A DNA stretch of 32,461 nt, taken from contig CAZHLG010000013.1 in the NCBI GenBank assembly GCA_964533145.1, positions 1 to 32,461 on the forward strand, in the 5' to 3' direction. The position numbers were made by a program, and so were the translations under genes. Origin of the DNA: CAITQP01 sp964533145 (GTDB lineage Bacteria > Patescibacteriota > Minisyncoccia > Phycocordibacterales > UBA9973). The first letter of the stretch is position 1. Every line of letters begins with the position of its first letter. Of this stretch, positions 1 to 6,470 are shown in pieces. The notes below the pieces were generated by a model. It was given only the letters and a program-made list of their open reading frames with translations. It had not been told where the DNA came from and did not search any database.

Positions 1-2
1 CC

Positions 3-740
3 GAGGCAATGGCCATCTGGGACATCATCGAGACATTCTACGGCACCTTCGGATTCAATCTCCAAGTGCGTTTCTCCCGTCACGACCCGGCCACGCCGGA
101 AAAATATCTAGGCGGAGAAGACGTCTGGGCCAAGGCCGAAGGCGCACTCAAGAAACTCATGGAGCAAAAAGGCGTGACCTGGATCGACGGCATCGGCGAG
201 GCCGCATTCTACGGCCCGAAGATCGACTTCATCTCGCGCGACTCGATCGGCCGCGTCCTTCAGGTCGCGACCATCCAGCTCGATTTCAACCAACCGAAGA
301 ACTTCGGCCTTGTCTGCACCAACGAGAAAGGCGAAAAAGAGCAGGTCGTCATGATCCATGCCGCCATCATGGGATCGATCGAGCGCTTCATGTCAACGCT
401 CATCGAGCACCTCGCCGGTAATTTCCCTGTCTGGCTCTCGCCGACGCAGGTCGCCGTCGTCCCAATCAGCGAAAAACAGTCGGAGTACGCGCGCAGCGTC
501 TACGACGCACTAAAGAATGCCGGTATCCGAGCAACGATAGACGAAAGCAACGATTCCGTCGGCAAACGCATCCGCGAGGCCAAGAACAAAAAGACGCCAT
601 ACGTCATCGTCGTCGGCGACAAGGAAAAGGAAGCCGGCGTCATCACCGTCGAGACCCGCACGGAGAAGCTCGAAGGCGTCATGACAGAAACGTTCATCGC
701 CCGTCTCGAACAGGAGATCCGCGAGAAGACGCTCAATTAA
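3..740 (+). CDS. thrS: Threonyl-tRNA synthetase, C-terminal part (5' end outside window)
   Basis: Class II aminoacyl-tRNA synthetase that charges tRNA-Thr in the cytoplasm. The frame is open to the left edge, so the N-terminal editing and early catalytic parts lie outside the window. Visible pieces are the end of the catalytic core (FYGPKIDF, QLDFNQP), motif 3 with GSIERF, and the C-terminal anticodon-binding domain (about the last 100 residues, from VAVVPISEKQ to the end). The stretch before GSIERF reads MIHAAIMGSIERF. The family normally has HRA here: the His (a zinc ligand in the E. coli enzyme) is kept, but the following Arg is Ala. The gene ends in TAA and is followed at once by a strong hairpin terminator. 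It faces the next gene, so it is the last gene of its unit. Identity is secure from the motifs; the consequence of the Arg-to-Ala change is unknown. Confidence 0.95.
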   Translation, partial: EAMAIWDIIETFYGTFGFNLQVRFSRHDPATPEKYLGGEDVWAKAEGALKKLMEQKGVTWIDGIGEAAFYGPKIDFISRDSIGRVLQVATIQLDFNQPKNFGLVCTNEKGEKEQVVMIHAAIMGSIERFMSTLIEHLAGNFPVWLSPTQVAVVPISEKQSEYARSVYDALKNAGIRATIDESNDSVGKRIREAKNKKTPYVIVVGDKEKEAGVITVETRTEKLEGVMTETFIARLEQEIREKTLN

Positions 741-755
741 GTTTCCGGACATAAA

Positions 756-784
756 AAATAGCCGCATCGTGCGGCTATTTTGTT
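756..784. terminator. Bidirectional intrinsic terminator between thrS and the small gene at 785
   Basis: An 11-bp perfect stem (756-766 with 770-780) has a 3-nt loop. It is followed by TTTTGTTTT on the plus strand and preceded by a run of A, so it has a U-tail in both directions. It lies between the convergent ends of thrS (+) and the minus-strand gene ending at 785, and can serve both. Confidence 0.85.
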
Positions 785-1252
785 TTACACCGTTACTGTC
801 AGTTTTTTTGGTGCGACAAAAGAAAGATACTCGTAATTGCTCTGACTGGAAACCGGCTCGACTTCGTAGTGACATGTAAACACTTGTTCCGTCGTGAATC
901 CGGCGATATGCGTACACATGTCAGGTGCGAAAGCGAACTGGTCCAAAGCGTCCTTTTTTGAGACGATCGTGCCTGCGACATAGAACCATCCGGAGCGCTT
1001 GGTTGCGACTCTTCTTCCCGTACTGCGATTCCTGTACGTATACACAAACCGTAATTTATAGACGTCTTGCAAGCCATCACGACGAAGGTCCATGATCTCC
1101 TTGATCGTGCGCAACCTGTCGTTTTTTGGATATGCGTTCATGTCTTTGAACCGCCTGTCACGGACAGCATGCACGGTCCGGTTTCCAGCAGGCCTGTATT
1201 GGCATGTCTCAACATGCATCGTTCGTACTGTGTTTTTTAAAGATATCTTCAT
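785..1252 (-). CDS. Hypothetical protein, 155 aa
   Basis: I do not recognise this family. The product is a basic 155-residue soluble protein with no signal peptide or membrane segment. It is rich in Arg, Lys, Tyr and Phe in the middle (YKLRFVYTYRNRSTGRR) and ends in a short beta-like tail (APKKLTVTV). ATG at 1252 is the first Met; the frame stays open to a TTG at 1297, but a TATAAT box overlaps that TTG, so translation from 1252 is more likely. The gene stands alone between two terminators, which supports a real single-gene unit. Its codon use is less GC-biased than that of gyrB, and its flanks are AT-rich. It might be a lineage-specific protein acquired from elsewhere. Whether it is expressed cannot be judged from sequence alone. 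Confidence 0.55.
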   Translation of the reverse strand: MKISLKNTVRTMHVETCQYRPAGNRTVHAVRDRRFKDMNAYPKNDRLRTIKEIMDLRRDGLQDVYKLRFVYTYRNRSTGRRVATKRSGWFYVAGTIVSKKDALDQFAFAPDMCTHIAGFTTEQVFTCHYEVEPVSSQSNYEYLSFVAPKKLTVTV

Positions 1253-1296
1253 TTGATCAGTTTTAAAAAAAAATACCACACCAACCTGCTTTGTCA

Positions 1297-1302
1297 ATTA
1301 TA
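1297..1302 (-). promoter_or_regulatory. Candidate -10 box for the 785-1252 gene
   Basis: TATAAT is read on the minus strand, about 45 nt before ATG 1252. I see no good -35 box; the upstream 17 bp run into the gyrB terminator. A start about 7 nt downstream would leave a leader of roughly 37 nt. Confidence 0.35.
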
Positions 1303-1305
1303 AAC

Positions 1306-1334
1306 AAAAACCGCTCATTGCTGAGCGGTTTTTT
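1306..1334 (-). terminator. Intrinsic terminator of gyrB
   Basis: The stem ACCGCTCA/TGAGCGGT is extended by A/T pairs around a 4-nt loop, with a T-run on the minus strand after it. It lies just past the gyrB stop at 1345. The plus-strand side also has six T, so it could work in both directions. Confidence 0.8.
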
Positions 1335-1344
1335 ATTACGAAAA

Positions 1345-3408
1345 TTAAATATCAATCTCCGCGGTCTTGGCGTGCGTCTGAATGAAGGATTTGCGCGGTG
1401 CGACATCGGAGCCCATGAGCATGTCGAAGACCCGGTCCGCTTCGGCGGCATCCTCGATGGCGACCTGCAGCAGAATGCGGCGCGCCGGATCCATCGTGGT
1501 CTCCCAGAGCTCTTCGGCATTCATCTCGCCGAGACCCTTGTAGCGCTGCACATGCAGCTTGGCTGTCTTGCCCTTCGCGTCCTTAACCTCGATCTCCTCG
1601 ACTTCCCCGCCCTCGGACTGCTCGGCCTGGTCTTCTTCGGCGCGCTTGAGCATCTCGTCAAGGTTGTCGTCCTTGATGCCGGTGATCGCGGCCTTCTCCT
1701 CGTCGGTATAGGCGTAGAAGATCTCTTTGCCCTTCTTGATCTTATACAGCGGCGGCTGGGCGATGTAGATGAAGCCGCCGTCGATGAGCGGGCGGAAGTA
1801 GCGATAGAAGAGCGTGAGGATCAGGGTGCGGATGTGCGCGCCGTCCACGTCGGCATCGGTCGCGATGACGATCTTGTGATAGCGGAGCTTGGCGATGTCG
1901 AACGTGTCGCCGATCGCCGTACCCATGGCGACCACAAGATTACGGATCTGTTCGGATGCGAGCATCTTGTCGAGGCGGGCGCGTTCGATGTTGAGGATCT
2001 TGCCGCGCAGCGGAAGGATCGCCTGCGTGCGGCGATCGCGGCCGGTCTTGGCGGTGCCGCCTGCCGAGTCTCCCTCCACAATGAATATTTCCGCTTCTTC
2101 GGCGCTCTTGGTCTGACAGTCGGCGAGTTTGCCCGGAAGCGTCATGCCTTCCATGGCACCCTTGCGCAAGACCGAGTCCTTCGCGGCCTTTGCGGCCTTG
2201 CGGGCGCGCACGGCAAGAATGACCTTGTTGATGATGGCCTTAGCCTCGTCCGGATGCTCTTCGAGGAACGAGCCGAAGGCCTCGCCAAACACCGTAGCGA
2301 CGGCACCCTGCGCCTCAGGCGAGCCAAGCTTGCCTTTGGTCTGGCCTTCGAACTGGATCTCGCGGAGCTTCACGGACACGACGACAGTGAGACCTTCGAG
2401 CACGTCGTCGCCGGTGAAGGCGCCGTCAGATTCCTTGATATAGCCCTCCTTCTTGGCATATGTGTTGAGCGTGCGGGTGAGCGCTGTCTTAAAGCCGGTG
2501 ATGTGCGTGCCGCCTTCCGGGTTGTAGATATTGTTGGCATACGCCACGATCTTGGCGGAGACGTCGTCCGTGTACTGGAGCGCCACTTCACACATGACGC
2601 CATCCTGCTCTTTCTCGACATAGAAGATGCTGTCCTGGATCGGCTTCTGCGCGAGGTTATAGTACTTCACGAGCGAGACAAGACCGCCTTCGAAATAAAA
2701 GGAGTAGTTCGGCAGATCGAGGCCGAGCTCGCTGAACCAATGGACATCTTCGAGTTTGAGCTTGCCCTCATAGCCGCGCGCGTCGATGCAGCGGATGCGC
2801 AGACCCTTCACGAGATACGCCTGGCCGCGGAAATGGTTGACGATGGTGTTCCAGTCGAAGACGAGGTCCTTGAAGATCTCCGTGTCCGGCTCGAAGGTCA
2901 CGATAGTGCCGTGCGTCTTGGTTGTGCGGATTTTTTTCACGGCCGCCTTTTTCTTGCCCTGCGAGTATTCCTGCATGTGCACGCCGCCGTCCTTGTGGAC
3001 CATGACCTGCGTATACGACGAGAGCGCGTTGACCACGGAAGCACCCACGCCGTGCAGGCCGCCAGAGACTTTGTAGCCCTCGCCGCCGAACTTGCCGCCG
3101 GCATGGAGCGTGGTCATGACAACCTCAAGCGCGGAGACTTTGGTCTTGGGATGGACGTCCACCGGGATGCCGCGGCCATTATCGGCGATGCGGATGCGGT
3201 TGCCCGGCAGAAGCACGGCCTCGATCTCGTCGGCGAAGCCGCCCATGGCCTCGTCGCGCGAGTTGTCGAAGATCTCCCACACGAGATGGTGGAAGCCCTC
3301 GATGCCCGTGCCGCCGATATACATGCCGGGGCGCTTGCGCACCGGCTCGAGACCTTCGAGGACGGAGATGTCTTTTGCGCTGTATGAGGATTCGTTTTTG
3401 TCGGGCAT
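1345..3408 (-). CDS. gyrB: DNA gyrase subunit B
   Basis: ATPase subunit of type IIA topoisomerase, which introduces negative supercoils together with GyrA (no gyrA in this window). The 687 residues show, in order: the GHKL ATPase domain with FDNSRDEA, DNGRGIPVD and GGLHGVGASVVNALS (residues 1-220); the transducer domain; the TOPRIM domain with EIFIVEGDSAGG (about 440) and DADVDGAHIR (about 522); and the C-terminal QRYKGLGEMNAEELWETTMDP. The protein is somewhat longer than the usual 630-650 aa short type. The extra length is an acidic insertion (about 570-625, EEDQAEQSEGGEVEEIEV) before QRYKGLGEMN. ParE is an alternative, but the motif wording fits GyrB better. Unlike most genes here it has a leader of nearly 60 nt with a hairpin plus T-run (3427-3450), so expression may be adjusted in the leader. 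ATG 3408 is the first Met of the conserved N terminus. Confidence 0.95.
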   Translation of the reverse strand: MPDKNESSYSAKDISVLEGLEPVRKRPGMYIGGTGIEGFHHLVWEIFDNSRDEAMGGFADEIEAVLLPGNRIRIADNGRGIPVDVHPKTKVSALEVVMTTLHAGGKFGGEGYKVSGGLHGVGASVVNALSSYTQVMVHKDGGVHMQEYSQGKKKAAVKKIRTTKTHGTIVTFEPDTEIFKDLVFDWNTIVNHFRGQAYLVKGLRIRCIDARGYEGKLKLEDVHWFSELGLDLPNYSFYFEGGLVSLVKYYNLAQKPIQDSIFYVEKEQDGVMCEVALQYTDDVSAKIVAYANNIYNPEGGTHITGFKTALTRTLNTYAKKEGYIKESDGAFTGDDVLEGLTVVVSVKLREIQFEGQTKGKLGSPEAQGAVATVFGEAFGSFLEEHPDEAKAIINKVILAVRARKAAKAAKDSVLRKGAMEGMTLPGKLADCQTKSAEEAEIFIVEGDSAGGTAKTGRDRRTQAILPLRGKILNIERARLDKMLASEQIRNLVVAMGTAIGDTFDIAKLRYHKIVIATDADVDGAHIRTLILTLFYRYFRPLIDGGFIYIAQPPLYKIKKGKEIFYAYTDEEKAAITGIKDDNLDEMLKRAEEDQAEQSEGGEVEEIEVKDAKGKTAKLHVQRYKGLGEMNAEELWETTMDPARRILLQVAIEDAAEADRVFDMLMGSDVAPRKSFIQTHAKTAEIDI

Positions 3409-3426
3409 ATGGGTGGCTAGGCAATT

Positions 3427-3450
3427 AAAAAGTCCTTGTGAAATAAGGAC
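3427..3450 (-). promoter_or_regulatory. Terminator-like hairpin in the gyrB 5' leader (possible attenuator)
   Basis: On the minus strand GTCCTT and AAGGAC form a 6-bp stem around a 7-nt loop, followed directly by TTTTT. It lies 19-42 nt upstream of the gyrB start and downstream of the proposed gyrB -10 box. The position inside the leader, not after a gene, is what suggests attenuation; the stem is short and could be leaky or chance. Confidence 0.4.
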
Positions 3451-3473
3451 GTACGGTCTATTTCAACAGAGTA

Positions 3474-3482
3474 ATTATAGCA
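3474..3482 (-). promoter_or_regulatory. Extended -10 promoter of gyrB
   Basis: TGCTATAAT on the minus strand is a perfect TATAAT with the TGn extension. No convincing -35 is seen, as expected for an extended -10 promoter. The predicted start near 3467 gives a leader of about 58 nt. Confidence 0.55.
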
Positions 3483-3504
3483 TATTTTATGCACATCCGG
3501 ACAC

Positions 3505-3533
3505 TTGACTTTATATTTAAAATAAGATATAAT
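3505..3533 (+). promoter_or_regulatory. Near-consensus sigma-70 promoter
   Basis: TTGACT (3505-3510), exactly 17 nt, then TATAAT (3528-3533). This is the only full -35/-10 pair I see in the window. It fires away from gyrB, into the small gene at 3554, leaving a leader of about 14 nt. It is back to back with the gyrB promoter. Confidence 0.75.
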
Positions 3534-3553
3534 GTATTCAAATTAGTCAAATC

Positions 3554-3736
3554 ATGAAAAAGGTTCTCTTGAATTGCTGGGCATTGATGAATGATAATCA
3601 TCTGCCCTTCCCCGAAGCAAAGCGGAAGACATTTACCACAATAACGATAGCTTTCACTCTATTCCTCGTGTTTTGCCTTATATTCGGGCGGACGCCGACG
3701 CGAGGCACATATCTCGATGAAATCTGTCGGTATTAA
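3554..3736 (+). CDS. Small single-pass membrane protein, 60 aa
   Basis: I do not recognise this family. The product starts MKKVLLNCWALMND, has a polar basic stretch (EAKRKTFT), one clear hydrophobic segment (about residues 28-45, ITIAFTLFLVFCLIFG) and a short tail GRTPTRGTYLDEICRY. Basic residues before the segment suggest N-in, C-out topology. Support for a real gene: it is preceded by the best promoter of the window (3505-3533) and followed by a terminator (3764-3790), so it forms a complete one-gene unit in an otherwise empty gap. There is no Shine-Dalgarno sequence. Alternatively the transcript could be a small RNA and the reading frame incidental. Confidence 0.5.
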   Translation: MKKVLLNCWALMNDNHLPFPEAKRKTFTTITIAFTLFLVFCLIFGRTPTRGTYLDEICRY

Positions 3737-3763
3737 AATTGTGAGCCCGCTGGGAAAAACTAC

Positions 3764-3790
3764 AATCCTCTCTTTCGAGAGGATTTTTTA
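3764..3790. terminator. Intrinsic terminator between the 60-aa gene and pheT
   Basis: A 9-bp stem AATCCTCTC/GAGAGGATT with loop TTTC is followed by TTTT on the plus strand. On the minus strand the T-run starts four bases after the stem. It sits one base from the pheT stop (3791) and can end both convergent transcripts. Confidence 0.8.
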
Positions 3791-5581
3791 TTACCGGATT
3801 TCCCAGCCTTTTTCCTGGATGGCTTTGGAGATAGTGTCCATGATCGCAGTCACCTCTTCGTCGGTGAGCGTGCGCTCGGCGGACTGGAAGACGAGGCGGA
3901 CGGCGAGCGATGTGCGTCCGTCTTTGGTGAAGTGGTCGAAGAGCCGTGGCTCGCGGGCGAGCAGCGACGTGCCGTGCTCCTTGCAGAGCGAGATCAGATC
4001 GGCTGCGGCCGTACCCTCCGGAACCCAGACAGCGACGTCGCGGGAGATGAAGGGGTACGAGGACCACGGAATGAAGCGAGTGCCTGAAGCAGAAGATTCG
4101 GGTGTGACTGCCTGGAGACTCATATCCCGTGTGAATTCCTCGAGCGTACTCTCGACGACACCCTTCTTGTCCGCATACGCGACATGGATTTCTTCGCTGC
4201 CGGCTGCCGGAAAGACCGTGCCGATCTCGAAGATCTTTGCCTCGTCGAGACCGAGGAGCGGCGCGTTAAGGCGGTTCATCTCATATGAGAGCTTGAGCGC
4301 GTCCGCGAGATTCGTGCGCAGAAATTCCTTGCCTTTGGCCGCGCGAGCAACTTCGATGGCGCCCTTTTTCGCAAAGGCGTAGTTCATTACTTCGGAGTAG
4401 CCGTCGGCAAGCAATTTCTCGCGCGCGGCGAGCGTGCGCTGGTACGTCTCGTTCGTCTTGGGAACAAAATCGATCTTCGGCAACGCGGGCGCGATGCGGT
4501 CGTAGCCCATGATGCGGCCGATTTCCTCAACCATATCGTGCGGTCCGATGAGATCAAGACGCCAGAACGGAACGGTCATGCGCACCGTATCCCCTTCCGC
4601 CGCATACTCGAAGGCGTAGCATTTCAAAATATCTTCCACATCAGCAAGCGTAACGCCCGAACCGAGCTTGCCGTTGATGTCGCTCACGGAAAATTCGAGC
4701 GTGCGCTTTTCCTGCGGCGTCGGATAGACATCGACGATATCCTCGAACTGAGCCTCGGGGCACATCTCAAGAATGAGCGCGGAAAGCTCGCGCATGGCGT
4801 ACGGGGCGAGCTCGGGCGACAGGTCGTTCTCGAAACGTTTGGCGGCGTCGGAGAGCAGGTTAAGACGGCGGGCCGTCTTGCGCACGGAGACGGGATCGAA
4901 ATTGGCCACCTCGAGCACGATGTCCGTCGTGCCGTCCGAGATACCCGAACTCGCGCCGCCCTTCACGCCGGCGATGGCGAGCGGCTTTTTGCCGTCAGTA
5001 ATCATCATGTCGCTCGCGGCGAGTTTGGCCACGATCTTCTCGCCGCCGACGGTCTCGAATTCCTCGCCGTCATTCGCTGATGCTACGACGATCTTCTCTC
5101 CGGCGAGCTTGGCGAGATCGAAGGCATGCGTCGGCTGTCCGGTGTTCCAGAGCACGATGTTGGTCGCGTCCACGATGTTGTTGATGCTCTTCTGTCCGAC
5201 AGCCGCAAGGTGCTTCACGACCCACTCAGGCGACGGACCGACCGTGATTCCGCGCACGATGCGCCCCATGTAGCGGCGGCAGGCGGGCGTTGCGATCTCG
5301 ATGGAAAGCGCAGTCGGCGTGGATGCCGGGATCTTGTACATGGGCGTCGGGTCGGTGAGCGGAATGCCGAGCTGGCCGGAAAGCTCACGCGCAACACCAA
5401 GATGCCCGAGCAAATCGTGCGCGCGGTTCGGCAGAATGTTGAGGTCATACACGATGTCGCCGTCCGGCAGCGTCTCGACGGATTCCACCTCGCACAGGTG
5501 CAGCGTGAACACATCGGCAAGCTTGTCGGCTTCCGGAATGCCGGGCACGTACCATTTGAGCCAGTTGTAGGAGATTTTCAT
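3791..5581 (-). CDS. pheT: Phenylalanyl-tRNA synthetase beta subunit, compact form
   Basis: Structural and tRNA-binding subunit of the PheRS alpha2-beta2 enzyme. ATG 5581 gives 596 aa starting MKISYNWLKWYVPG; an upstream in-frame ATG at 5644 lies inside pheS and is not needed. The usual bacterial subunit is near 800 aa. Here, after the first ~35 residues (LHLCEVESVETLPDGD), the chain goes straight to DLNILPNRAHDLLGHLGVAR, which in E. coli follows a ~110-residue EMAPII-like tRNA-binding domain. That domain (B2) is missing. The B3/B4 and B5 regions follow (for example MVEEIGRIMGYDRI). The last ~90 residues are an FDX-ACB anticodon-binding domain (SSYPFISRDVAVWVP to the end). The start lies 2 nt after the pheS stop, so the two are co-transcribed and probably translationally coupled. 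Confidence 0.93.
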   Translation of the reverse strand: MKISYNWLKWYVPGIPEADKLADVFTLHLCEVESVETLPDGDIVYDLNILPNRAHDLLGHLGVARELSGQLGIPLTDPTPMYKIPASTPTALSIEIATPACRRYMGRIVRGITVGPSPEWVVKHLAAVGQKSINNIVDATNIVLWNTGQPTHAFDLAKLAGEKIVVASANDGEEFETVGGEKIVAKLAASDMMITDGKKPLAIAGVKGGASSGISDGTTDIVLEVANFDPVSVRKTARRLNLLSDAAKRFENDLSPELAPYAMRELSALILEMCPEAQFEDIVDVYPTPQEKRTLEFSVSDINGKLGSGVTLADVEDILKCYAFEYAAEGDTVRMTVPFWRLDLIGPHDMVEEIGRIMGYDRIAPALPKIDFVPKTNETYQRTLAAREKLLADGYSEVMNYAFAKKGAIEVARAAKGKEFLRTNLADALKLSYEMNRLNAPLLGLDEAKIFEIGTVFPAAGSEEIHVAYADKKGVVESTLEEFTRDMSLQAVTPESSASGTRFIPWSSYPFISRDVAVWVPEGTAAADLISLCKEHGTSLLAREPRLFDHFTKDGRTSLAVRLVFQSAERTLTDEEVTAIMDTISKAIQEKGWEIR

Positions 5582-5583
5582 GC

Positions 5584-6330
5584 TTAGAATTGATTGAGGC
5601 GCAGATCGCCCTGGTAGAAATAGCGGATGTCGGTGATGCCCCACTTGACCATGGCGATGCGGTCGAGGCCGCCGCCGAAGGCGAAGCCCTGCACTTTTTC
5701 CGGATCGAGGCCGGCGTTCCTGAGCACGACGGGATGGATCATGCCGGCGCCCATCACTTCGAGTAGGCGGCCACGGAAACTCACGAAGACCTCGAGTGCA
5801 GGCTCGACGAACGGAAAGTAGCTCGGACGGAACTGGATCTCCACTTCCTCGCCGAGCATCTTCTTGTAGAAATGAAGCAGCGTACCCTTGAGTTCGGCAA
5901 GCGTCACGTTCTCGCCGACGACGGAGCCGTCGATCTGAAAGAACTGCGCCTCGTGCGTTGCGTCGGTGGCCTCGTTGCGGAAGACTTTGCCAATTGTGAT
6001 GAAAGCAGCCGGAATGCGACTGTCCTTTGCGGCAGCTTCGAGGGCGCGGACGGTCGCGGCCGTCGCATGCGTGCGCATGACCGGGCGCGCGCTGCGCTCG
6101 CCGCTCTGAGCCTTCTCGATCTCCTCTTTCGGCAGCTTGATCCAGAACGTATCCTGCATATCGCGCGAGGGATGATCCTTCGGCATATTGAGCGCGTCAA
6201 AGCAGTACCACTCCGTCTCGAGTTCGGGGCCAGACACAACCTCAAAACCGAGCTCGGAAAAAGCCCGATAGGCCTCGTTTTGCAGGATGGAGAGCGGGTG
6301 CTCGGTGCCGCGGCGCGCTTGCGTATCCAT
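5584..6330 (-). CDS. pheS: Phenylalanyl-tRNA synthetase alpha subunit, lacking the N-terminal coiled coil
   Basis: Catalytic subunit of PheRS, class II fold, making Phe-AMP and Phe-tRNA. Visible: HPLSILQNEAYRAFSELGFEVVSGPE, split by the family into motif 1; VFRNEATDATHEAQFFQIDG (motif 2); the RPSYFPFVEPALEV stretch; and motif 3 GFAFGGGLDRIAMVKWGI. The length is 248 aa against about 330-340. The missing part is the N-terminal coiled coil (~80-90 aa) that contacts tRNA in characterised bacterial enzymes. The truncation looks genuine: a TAG lies in frame 12 nt upstream of ATG 6330, and a -10 box (6337-6342) sits 6 nt upstream, so no longer form is possible here. Together with the pheT domain loss this is a reduced PheRS. 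First gene of pheS-pheT. Confidence 0.93.
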   Translation of the reverse strand: MDTQARRGTEHPLSILQNEAYRAFSELGFEVVSGPELETEWYCFDALNMPKDHPSRDMQDTFWIKLPKEEIEKAQSGERSARPVMRTHATAATVRALEAAAKDSRIPAAFITIGKVFRNEATDATHEAQFFQIDGSVVGENVTLAELKGTLLHFYKKMLGEEVEIQFRPSYFPFVEPALEVFVSFRGRLLEVMGAGMIHPVVLRNAGLDPEKVQGFAFGGGLDRIAMVKWGITDIRYFYQGDLRLNQF

Positions 6331-6346
6331 ACGGCCATACTACAAT
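6319..6346 (+). promoter_or_regulatory. Promoter of the 37-aa gene
   Basis: TTGCGT (6319-6324), 16 nt, TACAAT (6341-6346), then 7 nt to ATG 6354. The -35 part lies inside the pheS coding sequence, so the two divergent promoters share DNA. Confidence 0.5.
6337..6342 (-). promoter_or_regulatory. -10 box of pheS (leaderless)
   Basis: TAGTAT on the minus strand, 6 nt upstream of ATG 6330. It overlaps by two bases the opposite-facing -10 box of the 37-aa gene. Confidence 0.55.
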
Positions 6347-6353
6347 AGAGGGC

Positions 6354-6467
6354 ATGAAAAAGCTACGCGCGGCCGCCCTGCTCTCCTGCCTCGTCTTTCT
6401 CGCACTCGCATTCTACATCGGCTGGTCCGACAACGGACCGTCGCTCGGCTTCTGGCCGTTTATGTAA
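6354..6467 (+). CDS. Very small membrane peptide, 37 aa
   Basis: I do not recognise this peptide. It begins MKKLRAAALLSCLVFLALAF and ends GPSLGFWPFM: a basic N terminus, one hydrophobic segment (about residues 6-23) and a short aromatic tail. It could be a single-pass membrane microprotein or an uncleaved signal-like peptide. Support: a recognisable promoter (6319-6346) with ATG 7 nt after the -10 box; MKK start; and a codon pattern like that of neighbouring genes. It fills nearly the whole gap between the divergent pheS and the convergent helicase gene, whose stop is at 6471, only 3 nt past this TAA. No independent terminator is visible. Confidence 0.45.
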   Translation: MKKLRAAALLSCLVFLALAFYIGWSDNGPSLGFWPFM

Positions 6468-6470
6468 GAA

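Noticed and set aside
1291..3387. Very long open frame on the plus strand opposite gyrB
   Set aside because: It mirrors the codons of gyrB in high-GC DNA and has no family motifs; gyrB is unmistakable on the other strand.
6331..6353. T-box or other leader regulation for pheST
   Set aside because: The -10 box lies 6 nt before the ATG, so there is no leader to hold a riboswitch.
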